A stretch of DNA of 64,000 nucleotides from Allobosea sp039673065 (GTDB lineage Bacteria > Pseudomonadota > Alphaproteobacteria > Rhizobiales > Beijerinckiaceae), in the NCBI RefSeq assembly GCF_039673065.1, contig NZ_JBDJKW010000018.1:1-64000 (forward strand), read 5' to 3'. Position 1 is the first letter of the stretch; every line of letters begins with the position of its first letter. The translations under genes were made by a program, and so were the position numbers. The notes beneath the pieces were generated by a model, which made no database searches, was not told where the DNA came from, and worked only from the letters and a program-made list of their open reading frames with translations. Positions 43,452 through 51,749 of the stretch are shown piece by piece.

Positions 43452-44366
43452 CTAGCTCACGCCGCCGAACGGCGCGTGCTGGCGGATCAGCGCGGCATTC
43501 TGGGCGCGGAACGCGTCGACAAACTCGCGCGCGATGCGCGAGAGCGGGCGCGGGCCCGGCTGGAACATCGCATACTGATAGCGGAGCTGCGGCGCGAAGG
43601 GCCGGGCGACGAGGCCGAGCCTGCGGAAGTGCAGGCTGGTGATCACGTCGACGATGGTGACGCCGACGCCCTCCAGCACCAGGGCGCAGGCGGTGCCGAA
43701 GAACTCGACATGCACGGCGACGCGCAGCCGCGCCGACGCCTCGGCGAAGGCCCGCTCTAGCGCCTCGTGCAGGAAGTGATCGGCATAGAGCGAGATCATC
43801 GGCTGGTTGTGCAGCAGCGCCGGGGTGATCTCGGGCTCGCCGGCCAGCGGATGGTCCGCCGGCAGCATGCAGACGCAGGGCACGTCGATCGTCTCGATCA
43901 GCGAGGCCGGGCTCTCGATCGGCAGCTCGGCGAAGCCGATGTCGAAGGCCTCGATCCGGCCGAGATCGCGCACCGTCGGCGATGAGCGGGTGATGAAGCG
44001 CACCGTGCCCTCGGGCCAGCGGGCGAGCAGCCGGGCAATGATCGGCGGCAACATATAGGTGGCGAGACCGGGCTGGCTGGCGAGCGACAGCGTGCCGGAG
44101 CGCAGGCTCCTGAGATCGCGCGCCACCGCCCGCGTGCGCTCCAGCACGCCGAGCGTGCGCCGCGCCTCCTCGTAGAACAGCAGCGCCTCCGGCGTGACCT
44201 GGAGCCGGCCCTTGCCGCGCTCGAACAGGGCGACGCCGAGCTCGTCCTCGAGCCGGGTGATCAGGTTCGAGATCGCCGGCTGCGACTTGGCCAGCACCGT
44301 GGCCGCAGCGCTCATCGAGCCGGTCTCGATCACGGCGCGGAAGGCTTCGAGGTGACGGGTGTCCAC
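43452..44366 (-). CDS. LysR-family regulator, divergent from the first polyamine-type ABC operon
   Basis: A 304-residue LTTR with the HTH SMSAAATVLAKSQPAISNLITRLEDELG at about 17-44 and a type 2 periplasmic-binding-like effector domain. It starts with GTG at 44366. The 84-base region shared with the ABC operon at 44451 contains an ATA-N11-TAT box, the classical LTTR half-site arrangement, so it very likely controls that operon. It is convergent with the SDR gene (7-base gap). Confidence 0.94.
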   Translation of the reverse strand: MDTRHLEAFRAVIETGSMSAAATVLAKSQPAISNLITRLEDELGVALFERGKGRLQVTPEALLFYEEARRTLGVLERTRAVARDLRSLRSGTLSLASQPGLATYMLPPIIARLLARWPEGTVRFITRSSPTVRDLGRIEAFDIGFAELPIESPASLIETIDVPCVCMLPADHPLAGEPEITPALLHNQPMISLYADHFLHEALERAFAEASARLRVAVHVEFFGTACALVLEGVGVTIVDVITSLHFRRLGLVARPFAPQLRYQYAMFQPGPRPLSRIAREFVDAFRAQNAALIRQHAPFGGVS

Positions 44367-44386
44367 GGAAGGCTCGGTCCCGAGTT

Positions 44387-44403
44387 ATAATGCAGATCTA
44401 TAT
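44387..44403. promoter_or_regulatory. LTTR box (ATA-N11-TAT)
   Basis: ATA and TAT flank exactly 11 bases containing AGATCT, giving the T-N11-A core expected of LysR-type operators. It is centred 29 bases upstream of the lysR GTG and about 56 bases upstream of the divergent transporter gene. Confidence 0.6.
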
Positions 44404-44450
44404 GTTTTACGGCATTTCGTTTTTGACCTGCAAAGCCGAATGACGCGACC

Positions 44451-45587
44451 ATGCCCCGCAGAGCCCGAATGGGCAGGGGAACGGAAAGCAAGGTCGTGAA
44501 AGATTCGCTCGTCCTCGACGGGATCGAGAAGCGCTATGGCGACTTCGTCGCGCTGCAGAGAACCGAGCTGAGCATCAAGGCCGGCGAGTTCATCACGCTG
44601 CTCGGCCCGTCCGGCTCGGGCAAGACCACCATCCTGATGAGCATCGCCGGCTTCGCCAATCCGAGCGCCGGGCGCATCCTGCTCGACGGGCGCGACGTCA
44701 CCGGCCTGCCGCCGGAGCGCCGGAACTTCGGCGTCGTCTTCCAGGGCTATGCGCTGTTTCCGCATCTCAGCGTCTACGACAACGTCGCCTTCCCGCTGCG
44801 GGCGCGCGGTATCACCGGCGCCGCCGCCCGCACGCTGATCATGGCCGCGCTCGAGATCGCCAAGCTCGACACCTTCGCCCACCGCTATCCGCGCCAGCTC
44901 TCGGGCGGCCAGCAGCAGCGCGTCGCGCTGGCCCGCTCGCTGGTGTTCTCGCCCGAACTGCTGCTGCTCGACGAGCCGCTGAGCGCACTCGACCGGGCGC
45001 TGCGCAAGGAGTTCCAGACGGAATTCCGCTCGATCCATCGCGAGGTCGGCACCACCTTCATCTATGTGACGCACGATCAGGAAGAAGCGCTCACGATGTC
45101 GGACCGCATCGTGATCCTCGACAAGGGGCGCATCCTGCAGATCGCGCCGCCGGCCGAGCTCTACGAGCGCCCCGCGACGACCTTCGTCGCCGGCTTCCTC
45201 GGCAAGAGCAATTTCCTGCGCGGCACCGTCGCCGCGGTCGCCGATGGCCGCGCGCGGCTGGACCTCGCCGGCTTCTCGACATGCGCGCTCGACAACGGCA
45301 CCGGGGCGCAGGCCGGCGCACGCGCCGTCGCGGCGCTGCGGCCGGAGAAGGTGCGGCTCGCCCTGCCCCGCGACGCCGGCGGCACGGGCCCCGGCCGGGT
45401 GACCGGCACCGTCGCGGGCGTGACCTATCTCGGCGCCTCCGTCGAGGTCGAGCTGCGGCTGGCGGACGGGCAGATCCTGCTGGCGACCGTTCCGGCCGGG
45501 CAGCTGCCGTTGGCCGACGGGGCGGAGTACGTCGCCTCCTGGGCGGAGGACGCCGCCATCCTCGTGCGCGAGGAGGCCGCCCCGTGA
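44451..45587 (+). CDS. ABC transporter ATP-binding protein (PotA-type), first system
   Basis: A protein of up to 378 residues with a polyamine/iron/opine class ATPase domain: Walker A GPSGSGKTT, Q-loop VFQGYALFPHLSVYDNV, signature LSGGQQQR, Walker B LLLLDEPLSALD. A C-terminal TOBE domain begins near RPEKVRLAL. The start is uncertain: ATG 44451, ATG 44469 and GTG 44496 are all possible, and the last has the best upstream AAGCAAGG. The operon continues with two permeases and a binding protein. Confidence 0.94.
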   Translation: MPRRARMGRGTESKVVKDSLVLDGIEKRYGDFVALQRTELSIKAGEFITLLGPSGSGKTTILMSIAGFANPSAGRILLDGRDVTGLPPERRNFGVVFQGYALFPHLSVYDNVAFPLRARGITGAAARTLIMAALEIAKLDTFAHRYPRQLSGGQQQRVALARSLVFSPELLLLDEPLSALDRALRKEFQTEFRSIHREVGTTFIYVTHDQEEALTMSDRIVILDKGRILQIAPPAELYERPATTFVAGFLGKSNFLRGTVAAVADGRARLDLAGFSTCALDNGTGAQAGARAVAALRPEKVRLALPRDAGGTGPGRVTGTVAGVTYLGASVEVELRLADGQILLATVPAGQLPLADGAEYVASWAEDAAILVREEAAP

Positions 45588-46441
45588 GCGCGGTCGCCCC
45601 GAGCCAGAGCGCCAGCCAGGGCGAACGGCTCTACTGGCTGATGATGCTGCTGCCCTGCGCCTTCCTGGCGCTGCTCTATGTCGTCCCGGTGCTGAACGTG
45701 CTGGTGATGAGCGTCACCGTGCCGAAGCCCGGCCTCGCCAATTATGCGGAGCTGGCCAACAACGGCGCGGTGCAGCGCACGCTCTGGACCACGCTGCGGA
45801 TCGGGGCGATCACCACCGGGCTCGTGCTGCTGATCGGCTATGCGGTCGCCTATGCGCTGGTGCATAGCGGGCCGCGCGAGCGCCAGATCCTGCTCGGCAT
45901 CGTGGTCGCGAGCTTCTGGATCAGCGCGCTGATCCGCGCCTTTGCCTGGATCGCCCTGCTGCAGTCGCGCGGGATCGTCAATTCGGCGCTGATGGCGACG
46001 GGGCTGATCGACAGTCCGCTCAGCTTGGTGCGCAACGAGCTCGGCGTGGTGATCGGCATGGTGCACTACATGCTGCCCTACGCCATCCTGCCGCTCTACA
46101 CGAACCTGCGTGGCATCGACGACCGGCTGGTGCCGGCGGCGCGCGCGCTCGGAGCGACGCCGTCGCAGGCCTTCCGCTGGGTGTTCCTGCCGCTCAGCCT
46201 GCCCGGCCTGATCGGAGCGGGCGTCATCGTCATGATCTTCTCGCTCGGCTTCTACATCACCCCCGCCATCCTCGGCGGCGGCCGCATCATCATGGTGGCC
46301 GAGTTCATCAGCGTGCAGATCTCCGAGACACTGCGCTGGGGCCTGGCGGCGATGCTGGCGACGGTGCTGCTCGGCGCCGTGCTGATGCTGGTGACCTGGC
46401 TCAGCCGCTTCATGGACGTCGAACAGGCGCTGAGGAAGTAG
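45584..46441 (+). CDS. ABC transporter permease (PotB-type), first system
   Basis: A 285-residue permease with six predicted helices and the EAA coupling motif in LVPAARALGATPSQAFRWVFLPLSLPGLIGAG. The GTG start at 45584 overlaps the ATPase stop and is preceded by GAGGAGG, so it is translationally coupled. It pairs with the PotC-type permease 3 bases downstream. Confidence 0.95.
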   Translation: MSAVAPSQSASQGERLYWLMMLLPCAFLALLYVVPVLNVLVMSVTVPKPGLANYAELANNGAVQRTLWTTLRIGAITTGLVLLIGYAVAYALVHSGPRERQILLGIVVASFWISALIRAFAWIALLQSRGIVNSALMATGLIDSPLSLVRNELGVVIGMVHYMLPYAILPLYTNLRGIDDRLVPAARALGATPSQAFRWVFLPLSLPGLIGAGVIVMIFSLGFYITPAILGGGRIIMVAEFISVQISETLRWGLAAMLATVLLGAVLMLVTWLSRFMDVEQALRK

Positions 46442-46444
46442 ATC

Positions 46445-47245
46445 ATGTCGGCTCCCGGCTCCTCCCCCGCACGCGGCGTCACCCTGCCCCGGCTCGTGGC
46501 CTGGCTGGCGGCCGCCTTCCTGCTGCTGCCGCTGCTGGTGGTCATCCCGATCTCGCTCACGCCCGAGCGCTATCTCTCGCTGCCGACGGACAGCATCTCC
46601 TTCCGCCATTACGGCAGCCTGGTCAGCGACGGGCGCTGGACCAAGAGCATCCTCGACAGCCTGATCGTCGGCATCGGCGCGACGGTGCTAGCCACCGCGC
46701 TCGGCACCGCCTTCGCGGTCGGCGCCTGGCGGCTCGGCGTGCCGCTGGCGCGGCGGCTGCGGCTCCTGCTGCTGGCGCCGATCATCGTGCCGCCGATCGT
46801 CCACGCCATCGCCTTCTATCGCGCCTGGGCGACGCTCGGCCTGCTCGACAGCTATCTCGGGCTGATCCTGATCCACGCCATGAAGGGGCTGCCCTTCGTG
46901 GTGCTCACCGTGGCCGGCGTGCTCGCCAATCTCGACCCGCGGCTGGAGCAGGCGGCGCGCAGCCTCGGCGCCGATGCCCGCCAGGCGATGAGCTGGGTCG
47001 TGTTCCCTCAGATCCGCGCCGGCATCGCCGCCGGTGCCGTCTTCGCCTTCATCACCTCCTGGGACGAGACCATCGTCGCGCTCTTCGTCACCAGCCGCGC
47101 GGTCACCACGCTGCCGCGCCGGATCTGGGAAGGGCTCGCCGACAATATCGACCCGGCGATCGCCGCGCTGGGCACGGTGATGATCCTCCTGACCTTCGTC
47201 GCGGTGACGATCACCACCCTCCGCGGCGGCAAAGCCAACGCCTGA
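46445..47245 (+). CDS. ABC transporter permease (PotC-type), first system
   Basis: A 266-residue permease with the N-terminal helix LVAWLAAAFLLLPLLVVIPISL, periplasmic TPERYLSLPTDSISFRHY (a PotC hallmark), and EAA motif EQAARSLGADARQAMSWVVFPQI. It forms the heterodimeric channel with the preceding permease. The binding protein gene follows after 21 bases. Confidence 0.95.
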   Translation: MSAPGSSPARGVTLPRLVAWLAAAFLLLPLLVVIPISLTPERYLSLPTDSISFRHYGSLVSDGRWTKSILDSLIVGIGATVLATALGTAFAVGAWRLGVPLARRLRLLLLAPIIVPPIVHAIAFYRAWATLGLLDSYLGLILIHAMKGLPFVVLTVAGVLANLDPRLEQAARSLGADARQAMSWVVFPQIRAGIAAGAVFAFITSWDETIVALFVTSRAVTTLPRRIWEGLADNIDPAIAALGTVMILLTFVAVTITTLRGGKANA

Positions 47246-47266
47246 AGAGCGAAAAGGGGAAGACCT

Positions 47267-48385
47267 ATGACCAGAGACCAGCAGGAGTTCCGTGACGACT
47301 GCCTCGCGATCCTGCGCGAGACGACGCAGGGCAAGACCGTCCACCGCCGCCGCTTCCTGCAGTCGCTGGCCGTGCTCGGCGCCCTGCCGCTCGGCCTGCG
47401 GCTGACGCCGGCCAGCGCGGCGAACGGCGAGATCGTCGTGGTCAACTGGGGCGGCGACGCCGTGAAGGCCTATGACGAGATCTGGGCGCAGCCCTTCAAC
47501 GCCGCCAATGCCGGCGCCAAGGCGATGATCAACGGCTCGGGCCCGAGCTCGGGCAAGATCAAGGCGATGGTCGAGAGCGGCAGCGTGACCTGGGACGTGT
47601 GCGACCGCACCGTGCCGGCCTCGATCGAGCTCGGCCGCCAGAACCTGCTGGAGAAGGTCGACTGGTCGATCGTCGCGCAGGACAAGCTCCGCCCGGCGCA
47701 TCGCTCCGACTGGGGTGTCGGCGCCTATCTCTACTCCTTCGTGCTGACCTGGGACGAGAAGGCGCTGAAGGGCCCGGCGCCGAAGAACTGGAAGGATTTC
47801 TGGGACGTCAAGGCGTTCCCGGGCAAGCGCACGCTGCGTAACAACATCGAGGGCATGCTCGAGGCGGCGCTGCTCGCCGACGGCGTGCCGCGCGACAAGA
47901 TCTACCCGATCGACGTCGACCGCGCCCTGAACAAGATCCGGGAGATCAAGCAGCACACCATCTTCTGGACCACCGGCGCGGAGAGCCAGCAGCTCTTCCG
48001 CAATGGCGAGGTGGTGATGGGCAATCTCTGGCACACCCGCTCGATGCTGCTGGCCAAGGAGGTCGGCGACCGCATCAAGTTCAGCTTCGAGGACGGCGTG
48101 CTCTTCCCCGGCGCCTGGATCGTGCCCAAGGGCAATCCGGCCAAGGAGGGCGCCTGGAAGTTCATCGCCGCGGCGCAATCGCCCGAGAGCCAGGTCGAGC
48201 TGTTCAAGCGCGTCGGCAACGGCCCGGTGAACCCGGCCGCCGCGGCGATGGTGCCGAAGGAGATGCAGGCGCTCGACTGCGGCTCGCCGGAGAACTTCGC
48301 CCGCCAGGTCGCCGTCGACAACGAGTGGTACGCGGCGAACTACGCCACGATCCTCGCCCGCTATCTCGACGTCATCGCGTCCTGA
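47267..48385 (+). CDS. Extracellular solute-binding protein (PotD-like), first system
   Basis: A 372-residue periplasmic binding protein with an unusual 26-residue cytoplasmic-type extension before a Tat-like signal (HRRRFLQSLAVLGALPLGL). The mature part starts near ANGEIVVVNWGGDAVKAYDE, typical of polyamine/opine binding proteins. ATG at 47267 follows AAAGGGGAAGACCT. The ligand is unknown; neighbours (a ureohydrolase-fold protein and amidohydrolases) suggest an amine, amidine or cyclic amide. A perfect hairpin terminator follows. Confidence 0.94.
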   Translation: MTRDQQEFRDDCLAILRETTQGKTVHRRRFLQSLAVLGALPLGLRLTPASAANGEIVVVNWGGDAVKAYDEIWAQPFNAANAGAKAMINGSGPSSGKIKAMVESGSVTWDVCDRTVPASIELGRQNLLEKVDWSIVAQDKLRPAHRSDWGVGAYLYSFVLTWDEKALKGPAPKNWKDFWDVKAFPGKRTLRNNIEGMLEAALLADGVPRDKIYPIDVDRALNKIREIKQHTIFWTTGAESQQLFRNGEVVMGNLWHTRSMLLAKEVGDRIKFSFEDGVLFPGAWIVPKGNPAKEGAWKFIAAAQSPESQVELFKRVGNGPVNPAAAAMVPKEMQALDCGSPENFARQVAVDNEWYAANYATILARYLDVIAS

Positions 48386-48391
48386 GACACC

Positions 48392-48417
48392 GGCCGGGGC
48401 GTCCCCTCGCCCCGGCC
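48392..48417 (+). terminator. Terminator after the first ABC operon
   Basis: A perfect 10-base stem GGCCGGGGCG / CGCCCCGGCC with a 6-base loop, 6 bases after the binding protein stop. It separates the transporter from the ureohydrolase-fold gene, though read-through is possible because no T-run follows. Confidence 0.7.
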
Positions 48418-48454
48418 TTAGCCTGCCTTTGCCCCTCAACAGCCCGGTAGACCG

Positions 48455-49381
48455 ATGTCCGCTGCTCCCTTCTCGCTGGCCCAGACCTTCATGGGCGTTC
48501 CCCACCGCACGGAGATCGGCGGTGCGAAGGCCGTGATCCTCGGCCTGCCCTTCGACTGCGGCACGCACCCGCAGCGCGTCGGCTCGCGGCTCGGCCCGAG
48601 CGCCATCCGCGAGCAGTCGCTGCTGCTGCGCGCCTTCGACTATGCCAACGCGATCAACCCGCTGGACGCCCTCGGCGTCGTCGATGTCGGCGATGCCCGC
48701 GTCAGCCCCGGCGAGGTGGAGCCCTCCTACCGGGCGATCGAGGAGGCGGTCGGCGCCATCGCGCGCGAACGGGTCGTGCCGGTGACGCTCGGCGGCGACG
48801 GCGCCATCGCACTACCCGAGATGCGCGCGCTGCACGCGGTCTATCCCGACCTTGTCACCGTGCATATCGACGCCCATACCGACGCCTACCCGATCGAGGG
48901 CTACAACACCGCCACCGCCTTCGTCCGCGCCGCGGAGGAAGGGCTGATCGACCCGGCGCGCTCCTACCAGATCGGCATGCGCGGCACGACGATGGTGCCC
49001 GGCATCGCCGATTACGGCCGCAGCCTCGGCTACAACGTCATCTCGCTGGCCGAGCTGCTGGAGCGCGGCATCGCCACCGTCTTCGCCGAGGTGAAGGCGA
49101 CGATCGGCGACCGCCCGGTCTATCTCTCCTACGACATGGACTTCTTCGACCCGTCCGTGGCGCCCGGCGTCTGCACGCCGACCTGGGGCGGCGCGACCGC
49201 GCGCGAAGGCCTCGCGGTGCTGGAGGCCTGCAACGGGCTCAACCTCGTCGGGGTCAACATCAACACGGTCAGCCCGCCGCACGATGTCGGCGGCATGTCG
49301 GCGCTGCTGGCGGCGCAGGTGACGCTGAACGCGCTCAACCTGATCGCCCGCCAGCACCAGAGCCGCGCCGCCGGCGCCTGA
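48455..49381 (+). CDS. Ureohydrolase-fold (agmatinase/arginase family) protein with altered active site
   Basis: A 308-residue arginase/agmatinase fold. Conserved: DAHTD (Asp139, His141, Asp143) and SYDMDFFDP (Asp227, Asp229), the bridging manganese ligands. Altered: the GGDH motif reads LGGDGAIA, so the first metal-ligand histidine is Gly116. The guanidinium-binding glutamate of the VEVSPPYD motif is Thr271 in NTVSPPHD. Spacing matches E. coli SpeB as I recall it (His126, Asp149, Asp230, Glu274). Annotation pipelines will call it agmatinase, but it may hold one metal, or act on a different C-N bond or none. It lies between the first ABC operon and a TRAP binding protein. Confidence 0.9.
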   Translation: MSAAPFSLAQTFMGVPHRTEIGGAKAVILGLPFDCGTHPQRVGSRLGPSAIREQSLLLRAFDYANAINPLDALGVVDVGDARVSPGEVEPSYRAIEEAVGAIARERVVPVTLGGDGAIALPEMRALHAVYPDLVTVHIDAHTDAYPIEGYNTATAFVRAAEEGLIDPARSYQIGMRGTTMVPGIADYGRSLGYNVISLAELLERGIATVFAEVKATIGDRPVYLSYDMDFFDPSVAPGVCTPTWGGATAREGLAVLEACNGLNLVGVNINTVSPPHDVGGMSALLAAQVTLNALNLIARQHQSRAAGA

Positions 49382-49404
49382 GCCCGAGGGCGCTGCGCCG
49401 CGCG

Positions 49405-49425
49405 CATGGCGGAGCCTCCGCCATG
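49405..49425 (+). terminator. Terminator after the ureohydrolase-fold gene
   Basis: CATGGCGGA-GCC-TCCGCCATG is a perfect 9-base stem. Outer sequence (GCCGCGCGCAT and ATGCGCGGC) can extend the pairing, and TTTTCTT follows at about 49440, giving an intrinsic terminator form. Confidence 0.75.
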
Positions 49426-49524
49426 CCGGCATGCGCGGCTTTTCTTCGCGCCGCTGCGCGCATAGGACGGCAGGAGGCCACCGGATCAGAGTGGCCCCGC
49501 ACAGGACGACCAGGGAGATCTGAC

Positions 49525-50616
49525 GTGAAACGCCGCACCCTTCTGACGGGGGCCGCCGCCGCTGCCGCCGCCCCCATCGCCAGCCCGGCGATCGCCCAGA
49601 GCGCCCCTTCGATCAAATGGCGCCTGGTCTCGGCGTTCCCGAAATCGCTCGACACGCTCTATGGCGGCTCGGTGCATCTCGCCAAGCGCGTCGCCGAAGC
49701 CACGGACGGCCGCTTCGAGATCCAGCCCTTCGCGGCCGGCGAGATCGTTCCCGGCGGCGGCGCAGTGATCGACGCCGCGTCGACCGGCACCGTCGAGTGC
49801 TGCCACACCTGCAGCTATTACGCGATCGGCAAGGACCCGACCTTCGCCTTCGGAACCTGCATTCCCTTCGGCCTGAACGCGCGCCAGACCACCGCCTGGC
49901 TGCAGTTCGGCGGCGGCAACGAGATGCTCAACGCCTTCTACGAGAAGTTCAACCTCTACGGCATGGCGGCGGGCAATACCGGCGTGCAGATGGGCGGCTG
50001 GTTCCGCAAGGAGATCAACACGGTCGAGGACCTGAAGGGCGTCAAGTTCCGCGTCGGCGGCCTGGCGGGCAACATCCTGCTCAAGCTCGGCGTGGTGCCG
50101 CAACAGATCGGCGGCGGCGACCTCTACGCCTCGCTCGAGCGCGGCACGATCGACGCGGCCGAATGGACCGGCGCCTATGACGACGAGAAGCTCGGCCTCT
50201 CGAAGGTGGCGAAGTACTACTACTATCCCGGCTGGTGGGATCAGGGCACGGTGATCTCCCTGATGATCAACAACGGCAAGTGGCAGGAGCTTCCCGCCGC
50301 CTACAAGGCGATCCTCAGCGACGCCTGCGCCGAGACCAATGCCTGGATGCAGGCGAAATACGACTACGAGAACCCGCCGGCGCTGAAGCGGCTGATCGCG
50401 GCCGGCGCCCAGCTGCGCGCCTTCTCGCCGGCGATCATGAGCGCATCCTACAAGGCGGCCGAGGAGACCTTCGCGGAGATCAGCGCCAGGAACCCGACCT
50501 TCAAGGCGACGCTGGCCGCGATGATGGAGTTCCGCGCCGCCTCCTCGCTGTGGTGGCAGGTCAGCGAGCTGCCCTACGACATCAACATCGCCAACCTGAC
50601 GCGCGGCCAGCGCTGA
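49525..50616 (+). CDS. TRAP transporter substrate-binding protein (DctP family), second orphan copy
   Basis: A 363-residue periplasmic protein with a Tat-type leader (MKRRTLLTGAAAAAAAP, cleaved after AIAQ). It is clearly paralogous to the protein at 24592: shared FPKSLDTLYGG, AGNTGVQMGGWFRKEI, VGGLAGN, GAYDDEKLGLSKVAKYYYYPG and the LKRLIAAGAQLRAF end. The GTG start at 49525 follows AGGGAGATCTGAC. No DctQ or DctM gene is in the window, so it must share a permease encoded elsewhere or act as a receptor. A strong hairpin follows. Confidence 0.94.
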   Translation: MKRRTLLTGAAAAAAAPIASPAIAQSAPSIKWRLVSAFPKSLDTLYGGSVHLAKRVAEATDGRFEIQPFAAGEIVPGGGAVIDAASTGTVECCHTCSYYAIGKDPTFAFGTCIPFGLNARQTTAWLQFGGGNEMLNAFYEKFNLYGMAAGNTGVQMGGWFRKEINTVEDLKGVKFRVGGLAGNILLKLGVVPQQIGGGDLYASLERGTIDAAEWTGAYDDEKLGLSKVAKYYYYPGWWDQGTVISLMINNGKWQELPAAYKAILSDACAETNAWMQAKYDYENPPALKRLIAAGAQLRAFSPAIMSASYKAAEETFAEISARNPTFKATLAAMMEFRAASSLWWQVSELPYDINIANLTRGQR

Positions 50617-50621
50617 TGCGG

Positions 50622-50651
50622 ATCCCTCCCCGGCCCGATCCGGGGAGGGAT
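50622..50651 (+). terminator. Terminator after the TRAP binding protein gene
   Basis: A perfect 12-base stem ATCCCTCCCCGG / CCGGGGAGGGAT with a 6-base loop, 5 bases after the stop codon. No T-run follows, so some read-through into the BKACE gene is possible. Confidence 0.7.
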
Positions 50652-50678
50652 GCCCGATCAATCGAGAGGGAAGCGGCG

Positions 50679-51569
50679 ATGAGCAAGCCGATCTGGGTCG
50701 AGGCCGCGATCAACGGCCCCTGGGGCAAGGAGCGCCAGCCCGGCATCCCGGTCGCCATGGCCGATATCGTCGCCGACGGCATCGCCGCGGTCGAGGCCGG
50801 GGCGGCGATCGTGCATCTCCACGTCTATGACGAGGCGACGGGACGCCAGCGCGACGACTGGGAGCTCTATGCGCGGGCGATCGAGGGCATCCGGGCGCGG
50901 GTCGACGCCATCGTTTACCCGACGATCCCGATCCTCGGCTCGGGCTATGCCGGCGACATGCTCGGCTCCGGCCGCTACACCCATCTCGCGGAACTGGCCA
51001 AGCGCGGCCTCGTCGAATGGGGCGTGCTCGATCCAGGCTCCTGCAACTGGCTGACCTTCGCCGGCATTCCCGCGGGCGAGACCGGCTTCATCTACCAGAA
51101 CCCCGGCGAGCATATCCGCGAGGGCATGGCGGTGGCGCAGGCGTACCGCATCCATCCGAGCTACGCCATCTACGAGCCCGGCTTCACCCGGCTGGGTGCG
51201 GCGCTGGCAGCCGCCTATCCCGGCCTGCCAACGCCGATCTACCGCCTGATGTTCTCCGACGACTTCGCCTGGGGCTTCCCGCCGCGCATCTGGGCGCTGG
51301 AGGCGCATCTGAAGCTGCTGGAAGAGGCGGCGCCGGGAGCGCCGGCGATGATCGCGGGTCTCGGCGTCGACGTGTCGGGCCTGATCGGCGCGGCGGTGGC
51401 TCGCGGGGTCCATCTGCGCACCGGCCTCGAGGACGTGCCCTTCGGCTGCACATCGAGCAATGCCGCGCTGGTCGCCGCCATGGTCGGCGAGTTGGAGCGG
51501 CAGGGCGGCCGCCCGGCGAGCGTCGCGGAGGTGCGCGCGGAGCTCGCCGGCAAGGCGACATCCGCCTGA
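50679..51569 (+). CDS. Beta-keto acid cleavage enzyme (BKACE, 3-keto-5-aminohexanoate cleavage family)
   Basis: A 296-residue TIM barrel of the BKACE (DUF849) family. These enzymes condense a beta-keto acid with acetyl-CoA to give acetoacetate and a new CoA ester. Zinc ligands are His46 and His48 in VHLHVYDE, with Glu8 in WVEAAING. The late motif HLRTGLEDVPFG corresponds to the usual VRVGLEDN. The usual arginine after HxH is Tyr50, so substrate preference may differ. ATG at 50679 follows GAGAGGGAAG. A lysine-fermentation role is unlikely, as no other kam/kce genes are present. Confidence 0.9.
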   Translation: MSKPIWVEAAINGPWGKERQPGIPVAMADIVADGIAAVEAGAAIVHLHVYDEATGRQRDDWELYARAIEGIRARVDAIVYPTIPILGSGYAGDMLGSGRYTHLAELAKRGLVEWGVLDPGSCNWLTFAGIPAGETGFIYQNPGEHIREGMAVAQAYRIHPSYAIYEPGFTRLGAALAAAYPGLPTPIYRLMFSDDFAWGFPPRIWALEAHLKLLEEAAPGAPAMIAGLGVDVSGLIGAAVARGVHLRTGLEDVPFGCTSSNAALVAAMVGELERQGGRPASVAEVRAELAGKATSA

Positions 51570-51749
51570 GCCGGACCGGCCGAGGCAGAGCGCCCGCATT
51601 TTGAGCAGGCGGCGGCCATGCCGGGGCAGGCATGCGTGCGCCGGCGGTGGACACCGGCGCCAGCGCGATCCCACACTGCCGCGCAAGGGCGGCGCAGCGA
51701 GTCTCATCGGGGCGGCGGCGACCGCGGCGACTAGGGGATCGAAGGCATC

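Noticed and set aside
48455..49381. Plain agmatinase (speB) assignment
   Set aside because: The fold is right, but the metal-ligand His and substrate-binding Glu are replaced, so naming it speB would overstate what the sequence supports.
51570..51749. Short peptide gene between BKACE and the D-aminoacylase-like gene
   Set aside because: The only features are small GC-rich hairpins (such as CATGCC-GGGGCA-GGCATG). No frame has a ribosome binding site and a credible composition.
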